From Actinomycetota bacterium (GTDB lineage: Bacteria; Actinomycetota; Acidimicrobiia; Acidimicrobiales; Ilumatobacteraceae), in contig CAUJET010000040.1 of assembly GCA_963169665.1 (NCBI GenBank), positions 1 to 36,107 of the forward strand: a stretch of DNA of 36,107 nucleotides, read 5' to 3'. Positions within the stretch are counted from its first letter, which is position 1, and every line of letters begins with the position of its first letter. The notes under the pieces were generated by a model that did no database searches, had not been told where the DNA came from, and saw only the letters and a list, made by a program, of their open reading frames with translations. Positions 31,201 to 36,107 of this stretch are shown here, in pieces. A program made the translations under genes and the position numbers.

Positions 31201-32439
31201 GTGGACCCCACCTCACCCCTCGCCGGCAGGCAGCCGTCGGCACCGGAGGTGCCCACGGAGACGCAGGTCCTCGACCTCCTCCGTTCGGTCATCGACCCCG
31301 AGCTCGGCGCCGACATCGTGTCGCTCGGCATGGTGCCCGGCGTGAGCGTCGCCGCGGACGGCGCCGTCACCGTGGGGGTCAAGCTCACGATCGGCGGGTG
31401 CCCGCTGCGCGCCCAGATCAAGAAGGACGTCGAGAGCCGGGTCGCGGTGCACCCGGGGGTCACGAGCGTGCGCATCGACTGGGGCGAGATGACCAGCGAG
31501 GAGCGCAGCGAGGTGATGCTGAAGGCCCGCTGGAACGCCCGCGAGAACGCCCCCGACACCGAGATCCCCATCACCGCACGGGTGCTCGCGATCGCGAGCG
31601 GCAAGGGCGGGGTCGGCAAGAGTTCGGTCACCGTGAACCTCGCGGCGGCGATCGCGGCCCAGGGATTCACCGTCGGCGTGCTCGACGCCGACATCTGGGG
31701 CTTCTCGGTGCCACGACTGCTCGGCATCGACGACCGGCTCGAGGCCCACGCCGTCGAGGGCAGCGACAAGCCGAAGATCTTCCCCAACGAGCGCACCGTG
31801 GGCCGGGGCGTGCTCAAGGTGGTGAGCACCGGATTCCTGGTGGGCGAGGACACCGCACTCATGTGGCGCGGTCTGATGCTCACCAAGGCCGTCGAACAAT
31901 TCCTCCGCGACGTGCGCTGGGGCGAGCTCGACTACCTGCTGATCGACATGCCGCCCGGCACGGGCGACGTGCAGATGGGCCTGGCCCGCATGCTGCCGCG
32001 CACCGACCTGCTGATCGTCACGACCCCCGCCCTGGCCGCCCAGAAGGTCGCCGCCCGCGCGGCCGACATGGCCCGGCGCAGCTTCCTGCGCGTGTGCGGC
32101 GTCATCGAGAACATGAGCGCCTTCACGTGCGACCACGGCGAGACGTACGCCCTGTTCGGCGAAGGCGGCGGTCAGTCGCTCGCCGACGAGATCGGTGTGC
32201 CGCTGCTCGGCAAGGTGCCGCTCGAGCCGTCGGTGGCCGCCGGCGGCGACGCCGGGGTGCCCGTGTCGCTCGACGGCACCGGCATCGCGGCCGACACGTT
32301 CCGTTCGATCGCGAAGCAGATCATCGACGAGGTCGCCCCGCCGACGAACATGGCGGGGTGCTCGGCGCGGCTGATCGGTCTCGTGAACGCGGCGCTCGAC
32401 GCCAAGGACGCTGCGAAGGACGCGGCGGCCAGCGCCTGA
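31201..32439 (+). CDS. mrp: Mrp/NBP35-type Fe-S carrier ATPase with N-terminal MIP18 (DUF59) domain
   Basis: A 412-residue P-loop ATPase that binds and transfers Fe-S clusters. The N-terminal MIP18/DUF59 domain (about 20-95) has VLDLLRSVIDPELGADIVSL and IGGCPLRAQI. The ATPase domain has the deviant Walker A ASGKGGVGKSSVTVNLAA (about 136-153), VLDADIWGFSVPRLLG, and LIDMPPGTGDVQMGL. In the family's cluster-binding CPxCG region this protein reads FTCDHGETYALFG, so only one of the two cysteines remains; another Cys lies near the C-terminus (AGCSARL). The loss may be shared by actinobacterial relatives. The start GTG 31201 is leaderless by spacing. It converges on a Nudix gene. Confidence 0.93.
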   Translation: MDPTSPLAGRQPSAPEVPTETQVLDLLRSVIDPELGADIVSLGMVPGVSVAADGAVTVGVKLTIGGCPLRAQIKKDVESRVAVHPGVTSVRIDWGEMTSEERSEVMLKARWNARENAPDTEIPITARVLAIASGKGGVGKSSVTVNLAAAIAAQGFTVGVLDADIWGFSVPRLLGIDDRLEAHAVEGSDKPKIFPNERTVGRGVLKVVSTGFLVGEDTALMWRGLMLTKAVEQFLRDVRWGELDYLLIDMPPGTGDVQMGLARMLPRTDLLIVTTPALAAQKVAARAADMARRSFLRVCGVIENMSAFTCDHGETYALFGEGGGQSLADEIGVPLLGKVPLEPSVAAGGDAGVPVSLDGTGIAADTFRSIAKQIIDEVAPPTNMAGCSARLIGLVNAALDAKDAAKDAAASA

Positions 32440-32467
32440 TCCGGCCGCGTCCGCCTGAGACTGCCGG

Positions 32468-33241
32468 TCAGTCCTCGATCTCGTCGTAGCCGGGTTCGCC
32501 GGGCAGCTTGATCCCGGCGATCTTGCCGTCGACGAACACGATCTTGGGCAGGATGCACGGCGGCGGCGGCAGCTCCTTGGCCGTCGCCATCGCGTCGGCC
32601 ACCGTTCCGAAGCCGGCGAGGAACTCGAGGTTCGCAACGGTGGGGGGCATCATCATCAGCTCGCCCGCCGCAGCCCGGTCGAGGGCCTCACGCGGTGCCA
32701 CCCACATGCTGGCGATGGTCTCGTTGTCGTCGTGCACCGAGTGCTGACCGGCCGGCGCGGGCGCCAGGTAGAAGCGGGTGTCGAACCGGCGGGCACCCTC
32801 GCCCTTGGGGGTGATCCAGTGCGCGACCCACGCGAGCTGCTCGATCGCCGGGACCAACGAGTGCTCGGCGCACAGCTCGAGCAGGTCGACGGTGCCGTCG
32901 TGCACGCCGTGGCGGGCGTCGAGGGCAGGATGGCCGTCGATGACCGTCGCACCGTCGGGGTCGTGGGCGAGCAGCACTCCGGCCTCCTCGAAGCACTCGC
33001 GGATGGCCGCGAGGCGGTGCGCCCGCTCGAGGTCCTCACCGTCGTGGGTCTCGACCTTGCCACCCGGGAAGACGTACATGCCGCTCCCGAACGCTGCGTT
33101 GAGGGTGCGGCGCAGCATGAACACCTCGACGCCATCGGGGCCGGTGCCGGCGTCGGCACGGTTCCTGACGAGCATCACCGTCGCAGCCAGCTTGACGGGG
33201 ACGGGTGCTGCGGATTCTGCCTGCGTGTGGGAGGTGCTCAT
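32468..33241 (-). CDS. Nudix hydrolase
   Basis: A 257-residue hydrolase of nucleoside-diphosphate derivatives. A Nudix core is visible: MYVFPGGKVETHD, then after an insertion AAIRECFEEAGVLLAHDP (the REUxEExGU part). The E-x7-R spacing is stretched compared with the classical 23-residue box, as in NUDT19/CoA-pyrophosphatase-like members. A C-terminal half of about 130 residues (WITPKGEGARRFDTRFYLA, LPPPPCILPKIVFVDGKIAG) is typical of the longer actinobacterial Nudix proteins. ATG 33241 is only 21 bp from the divergent oligoribonuclease start. No RBS is seen. The substrate is unknown; a role in nucleotide clean-up beside oligoribonuclease is inferred. Confidence 0.88.
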   Translation of the reverse strand: MSTSHTQAESAAPVPVKLAATVMLVRNRADAGTGPDGVEVFMLRRTLNAAFGSGMYVFPGGKVETHDGEDLERAHRLAAIRECFEEAGVLLAHDPDGATVIDGHPALDARHGVHDGTVDLLELCAEHSLVPAIEQLAWVAHWITPKGEGARRFDTRFYLAPAPAGQHSVHDDNETIASMWVAPREALDRAAAGELMMMPPTVANLEFLAGFGTVADAMATAKELPPPPCILPKIVFVDGKIAGIKLPGEPGYDEIED

Positions 33242-33262
33242 CGTGCCGTAGTCTTGCCGTTC

Positions 33263-33877
33263 GTGCTGGTGTGGATGGATCTGGAGATGACGGGCCTCGA
33301 GCCGTCGAAACACGTCATCGTCGAGATCGCCACGCTCGTCACCGACGACGAGCTCAACGTGGTGGCCGAAGGACCCGACCTGGTGATCCACCAGCCCGAG
33401 GAAGCCCTGGCCCTCATGGAGCCGATCGTCGTCGAGATGCACACCAAGAGCGGCCTGCTCGATGCCATCCGCACGAGCACCGTCAGCCTCGCCGACGCCG
33501 GGGCCCAGACCCTCGAGTTCATCAAGCAATACGTGCCCGAGGCCCGCAAGGTGCCGCTGTGCGGCAACTCCATCGGCATGGACCGCCGATTCCTCGACGC
33601 CTACCTGCCCGACATCGAGAACTGGCTGCACTACCGCAGCATCGACGTGAGCAGCGTGAAGGAGCTCGTGCGTCGCTGGTACCCCGGCCTCACCAACGGT
33701 CGGCCGTACAAGGTGGGCACCCACCGCGCCCTCGACGACATCCGTGAGAGCGTCGCCGAGCTGCGCTTCTACCGCGAGCGGGTGTTCCTGCCGAGCACGT
33801 CGCCTGCGGCGATCGCGGCCGCTGCAGCTGCATCCGCCGATGCCGAGACGGCGACCGACGCGACACCCGAGGGCTGA
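33263..33877 (+). CDS. orn: Oligoribonuclease (DEDDh 3'-5' exonuclease)
   Basis: Degrades 2-5-nt RNA oligomers, including pGpG, to mononucleotides. At 204 residues it is close to family length with a short Ala-rich tail. All DEDDh elements are seen: LVWMDLEMTGLEPSKHVIVE (first D and E), GNSIGMDRRFLDAYLPDIEN (second D), and THRALDDIRESVAELRFYRE (H and third D). GTG 33263 gives MLVWMDLEMTGL, in line with relatives. It lies 8 nt after TAGTCT (33249-33254), probably leaderless. The start is 21 bp from the divergent Nudix start, and its stop codon abuts the stop of the convergent glycosyltransferase as a TGATCA palindrome (33875-33880). Confidence 0.95.
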   Translation: MLVWMDLEMTGLEPSKHVIVEIATLVTDDELNVVAEGPDLVIHQPEEALALMEPIVVEMHTKSGLLDAIRTSTVSLADAGAQTLEFIKQYVPEARKVPLCGNSIGMDRRFLDAYLPDIENWLHYRSIDVSSVKELVRRWYPGLTNGRPYKVGTHRALDDIRESVAELRFYRERVFLPSTSPAAIAAAAAASADAETATDATPEG

Positions 33878-35026
33878 TCAGCCCGTCTCCTGGTCGGGCC
33901 GCAGCGCCCGGCCCTTCCAGGTCACGGTGCCGCCCCGGTGGCGCCGCCACAGGCTCCGCACCAGCACCACCACGAGCAGCGGCACCCACACCGGGAACAC
34001 GACCACCGCCCACGACCGGAACCGTCCGACGCGGCGGGCGAACACACCGAACTGCACCAGCGACGCGAGCGCGAACCACGCCGATGTGACCGCGCCGCCT
34101 GCAAGCGAGGTCACCCATGCCGCGGTGAGCACGACTGCCCACCACGGTGTGGCGTCGAAGCCGATGCCGACGCCCTTCGTCCAGCCCTCCACCACCTGAC
34201 CGAGGTCGCGCGGGTACATCCGGAACGACGGACCGGCAGCGGTGCCCGAGAACAGCCGCGACCGGGGGAACCGTCGTGCGAGGGCGATGTCCTCCAGGAC
34301 GGCACCGCGGACGTCCTGGTGCGCGTGCCCGCCGGCCCGCTCGTACGCCTCGCGGTGCACGGCCACGATCGGCCCGAACGCCACGAGCGTCGGGACTCGG
34401 TCCCCCCACGGGGTGCAGGCGCCGGACCCCATTGCGGCGACGACGTTGAACAGCACGCTCGCCTGTTCGTGGGCGTGCGCGGTGACGTGATGTGGCTGCA
34501 CGGAGACGAGCTCGCCGGGGTACGCCTCGAGCTGTGCGGTGAGCGCGTCGAGCGTGCCGGGCGACAGACGCACGTCGGCGTCGAGGAACACGAGCACCTC
34601 GCTCGACGACGCCTGCGCGCCCACGTGACATGCGTGCGGCTTGCCCGCCCACCCCGCCGGCAGCGCCGGAGCGGCGATCACTCGAGCGCCGGCCGCCGCA
34701 GCGAGCAACGCCGTGTCGTCGGTCGAGTGGTCGTCGACGACGATCACTTCGTCATCGGGACCGAGCTCACCGACGAGCGATGCGAGCAGGTTCGGCAGCG
34801 ATGCGGCCTCGTCGCGGGCGGGCACGACGATCGACACGGCGGCGCGACGGGACGACGCAGCGGGCAGGGGTCGGGCACGCCACAGCGCCACCCACCCCGC
34901 CGTCCAGCCGAGCGCGAACAGCACCAGTGAGCCGATCGCCGGCGGCCCGACGTACGACGGCAGATCGGCGCTGAGCACCGTGCGAGTCTGGCGCGTCGCC
35001 GGACGATGGTCCACGGCAGTCGGCAT
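33878..35026 (-). CDS. Membrane-bound family 2 glycosyltransferase
   Basis: A 382-residue GT-A glycosyltransferase. An N-terminal hydrophobic helix (AIGSLVLFALGWTAGWVALW) precedes the catalytic domain with VSIVVPARDEAASLPNLLAS, VIVVDDHSTDDTALLAAAAG, the DxD-type VLVFLDADVRLSPGTL and an ED/RxxRW-like region (GAVLEDIALARRFPRS). Two to three C-terminal helices (AVVLTAAWVTSLAGGAVTSA, VVVFPVWVPLLVVVLV) follow. The layout resembles carotenoid/hopanoid glycosyltransferases such as CrtQ. The acceptor is unknown and carotenoid genes are not present in the window. The start ATG 35026 is the longest plausible one. Its stop abuts that of orn. Confidence 0.88.
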   Translation of the reverse strand: MPTAVDHRPATRQTRTVLSADLPSYVGPPAIGSLVLFALGWTAGWVALWRARPLPAASSRRAAVSIVVPARDEAASLPNLLASLVGELGPDDEVIVVDDHSTDDTALLAAAAGARVIAAPALPAGWAGKPHACHVGAQASSSEVLVFLDADVRLSPGTLDALTAQLEAYPGELVSVQPHHVTAHAHEQASVLFNVVAAMGSGACTPWGDRVPTLVAFGPIVAVHREAYERAGGHAHQDVRGAVLEDIALARRFPRSRLFSGTAAGPSFRMYPRDLGQVVEGWTKGVGIGFDATPWWAVVLTAAWVTSLAGGAVTSAWFALASLVQFGVFARRVGRFRSWAVVVFPVWVPLLVVVLVRSLWRRHRGGTVTWKGRALRPDQETG

Positions 35027-35090
35027 CGGCTCGAATCGGGTGTGGCAGGGTCGATCAGGACCGGTGGAGACATCGATCAGGGATCGTCGT

Positions 35091-35145
35091 GATGTACATC
35101 TCGTAAATCACTTGACCTCATCCGCCGATGATGATTGCCTAGTCC
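35091..35145 (+). promoter_or_regulatory. Possible promoter and operator upstream of the small ORF / whiB unit
   Basis: The 173-bp gap after the divergent glycosyltransferase start is AT-richer than its surroundings. It contains the 10-bp palindrome GATGTACATC (35091-35100), TTGACC (35112-35117) as a -35 candidate, and GATTGCCTAGTCC downstream as a poor -10 region. The -35 match is good but no convincing -10 lies at 16-18 nt, so the call is tentative. Confidence 0.35.
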
Positions 35146-35199
35146 ACGGTTCGCTGTCCGGCGGACCACGAGACACACGCACCAGGAGAACACACCGAC

Positions 35200-35397
35200 A
35201 TGATCTGCACGACCGCACCGCAGCAGGGCCGCATGGCCGCTGGCGCGCGCTCCTGCAGCGGCGTGCTCGGTGGCTACCTGTGGAATGCCTCGGTGGGGAT
35301 GACCATGGATTCGAAGGCATTTGCCATCGAGACCGGCCATGTGGTCACCACCACCAAGCGTCGCCCGGCCCGACACCTCGGAGCTCCTCCGTCGTAA
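35200..35397 (+). CDS. 65-residue hypothetical protein, possibly a leader ORF ahead of whiB
   Basis: ATG 35200 is preceded by AGGAG (35184-35188, 11 nt away). The product (MICTTAPQQGRMAAGARSCS..., ending KRRPARHLGAPPS) has two Cys, no recognised domain and a basic end. Third-position GC is high, as in real genes here. An intrinsic terminator (35430-35469) follows 32 bp after its stop and the whiB start 155 bp after it. It could be a genuine small protein, a leader peptide, or non-coding 5' region of whiB with chance coding potential. Confidence 0.4.
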   Translation: MICTTAPQQGRMAAGARSCSGVLGGYLWNASVGMTMDSKAFAIETGHVVTTTKRRPARHLGAPPS

Positions 35398-35429
35398 GCA
35401 GTGCTTGCGTTCGGAAGCTTTCGCTCCGA

Positions 35430-35469
35430 GGCCGTCGGGATCACAGATCCCGGCGGCCTTTCGCTTTTT
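35430..35469 (+). terminator. Strong intrinsic terminator between the small ORF and whiB
   Basis: GGCCGTCGGGATC (35430-35442) and GATCCCGGCGGCC (35446-35458) form a 13-bp stem with one G-U pair and a 3-nt loop ACA, followed by TTTCGCTTTTT. It lies 84 bp before the whiB start. An alternative weaker stem TCGGA/TCCGA just upstream (35411-35429) touches its 5' arm, so an attenuator is conceivable. Confidence 0.88.
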
Positions 35470-35552
35470 CCGCTTCCGGACGCACGAGCCGTCCGACTCC
35501 ACGCCAGCCAGTTCCCCACCCCAGAACCGTCTCCCGAGAGGAACACCACGTC

Positions 35553-36107
35553 ATGTACACCACCATCAGCACCGACTCCTCGCCCACTCTCGACACCACC
35601 TTCTCCGCCGGCACGAACCTCGACCTCGTTCCGGGGGCCGCGGACCGCCTCACCCGTGAGGCGGTGGATCGGGCGTTCGACGAGCTCGTCGAGCAGTCCG
35701 ATCACGACATCCCCGCTGCCCCCGACACCCCGGTCACCCTGCGCACCCCGCAGGCCCGGTGCGCCGACGGCCACGGCACGCTCACCCACCTGTTCTTCTC
35801 CGACGACGTCCTCGACATCGCCCGGGCGAAGGCGATCTGCTCGAAGTGCAAGCTCACCGCGAGCTGCCTCGACAGCGCCCTCGACCGTGCGGAGCCGTGG
35901 GGCGTGTGGGGCGGCGAGCTGATCGAGAACGGGCGGATCGTCGTCCACAAGCGGCCACGGGGGCGTCCACCCAAACACCCCAGACCGCTCGTGGTCGTCG
36001 GGGTCGTGGTCGCCGTCGGTGCGGTGGTGGACGACTCCTCCGATGCGCATCCGGCGGCGAGGAGTCCGGCAGCGAGGACGGCTGCGATGACGCGGGAGGT
36101 GGTGGCC
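35553..36107 (+). CDS. WhiB-family Fe-S transcription factor (frame open at right edge)
   Basis: A WhiB-like regulator that binds a [4Fe-4S] cluster and RNA polymerase sigma factor. The four cluster cysteines are C70, C96, C99 and C105 (C-x25-C-x2-C-x5-C), followed by the turn GVWGG at 117-121 and a basic AT-hook-like KRPRGRPPK at 133-141. The start is ATG 35553 with GAGAGGAA about 10 nt upstream. After residue 145 the family normally ends, but here the frame continues for 40 more codons to the window edge with low-complexity LVVVGVVVAVGAVV. That sequence is the exact antisense of a lipoprotein-like N-terminus on the minus strand. The true stop is therefore uncertain; a frameshift or misjoin near 35985 is possible. 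Confidence 0.9.
   Translation, partial: MYTTISTDSSPTLDTTFSAGTNLDLVPGAADRLTREAVDRAFDELVEQSDHDIPAAPDTPVTLRTPQARCADGHGTLTHLFFSDDVLDIARAKAICSKCKLTASCLDSALDRAEPWGVWGGELIENGRIVVHKRPRGRPPKHPRPLVVVGVVVAVGAVVDDSSDAHPAARSPAARTAAMTREVVA
35702..36106 (-). CDS. Possible lipoprotein N-terminus entering from the right edge, antisense to whiB
   Basis: On the minus strand, in phase from 36106, the translation reads ATTSRVIAAVLAAGLLAAGC, then ASEESSTTAPTATTTPTTTS. That is a classic signal peptide with lipobox LAAGC and Thr/Pro linker, with the start codon just outside the window. From about 35980 downwards the frame runs antisense through whiB and meets no stop until 35702. No stop exists in any minus frame between about 35855 and the edge. 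Either the two genes truly overlap tail to tail, or the sequence is misjoined or frameshifted there. Only the first 40 or so residues look like real protein. Confidence 0.3.
   Translation of the reverse strand, partial: ATTSRVIAAVLAAGLLAAGCASEESSTTAPTATTTPTTTSGLGCLGGRPRGRLWTTIRPFSISSPPHTPHGSARSRALSRQLAVSLHFEQIAFARAMSRTSSEKNRWVSVPWPSAHRACGVRRVTGVSGAAGMS

Overview
The window is GC-rich DNA (roughly 70 percent by eye) from an actinobacterium, most likely class Acidimicrobiia (Ilumatobacter-like). A WhiB regulator, a GlnR-type orphan regulator, a GlnA2-type and a eukaryote-like (type II) glutamine synthetase, and an oligoribonuclease fix the phylum. The secreted three-module 'DTR...VVDV' repeats and many Tat lipoproteins suggest the class. 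The class is inference, since no rRNA gene is present. At least eleven genes start 5-9 nt after a TANNNT -10 box with no ribosome binding site, so leaderless mRNAs appear to be common.

Layout. (1) 1-3980 is the end of an integrated conjugative or mobilisable element. It carries a MobF relaxase-helicase cut by the left window edge, a small excisionase-like HTH protein, two kinds of short repeats, and a 47-nt remnant of a tRNA-Pro(CGG) 3' half, taken as the attachment site. The tRNA's hairpin terminator follows and chromosome starts there. (2) 4221-6675 holds a DUF2271 Tat lipoprotein, a PepSY-type membrane protein and a convergent ApbE flavin transferase, probably an extracytoplasmic flavin redox system. 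(3) 6717-8801 is a four-gene string with every stop and start overlapping by 4 nt: MazG-like pyrophosphohydrolase, ECF sigma factor, small partner protein, MscS-like membrane protein. (4) 9100-12341 (minus) is aspartokinase, a methyltransferase, and aspartate-semialdehyde dehydrogenase; the aspartokinase has an internal start for a beta subunit. (5) 12475-15770 is an MFS transporter and glutamine-dependent NAD synthetase. (6) 15808-21269 is a secreted sugar dehydrogenase with three C-terminal repeat modules, a Tat lipoprotein, and a TetR regulator divergent from a Rossmann oxidoreductase, with paired operators between them.

(7) 21308-24672 is a nitrogen-assimilation block: four 11-nt-phased GlnR/PhoP-type half-sites, glnII, a perfect 13-bp terminator, then glnA2 followed 1 nt later by a glnR-like regulator. 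(8) 24701-28978 (minus) is a PLP decarboxylase overlapping an 8-oxoguanine deaminase, then a GDT1-type cation transporter and a membrane-anchored SGNH hydrolase. (9) 29029-32439 is a 51-residue membrane protein, a RidA protein, a thioredoxin-fold Tat lipoprotein, and divergent HesB/ErpA and Mrp genes for Fe-S cluster handling. (10) 32468-36107 is a Nudix hydrolase divergent from oligoribonuclease, a glycosyltransferase, a small ORF plus intrinsic terminator, and a whiB gene still open at the right edge, where a lipoprotein-like N-terminus reads in from the opposite strand.

The best leads are the DUF2271/PepSY/ApbE cluster (the lipoprotein carries an SGAT motif like an ApbE flavinylation target), the fully overlapping MazG-sigma-MscS operon, the phased sites ahead of glnII, and the antisense conflict at the whiB end. 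I saw no CRISPR array, complete tRNA, rRNA or insertion sequence.
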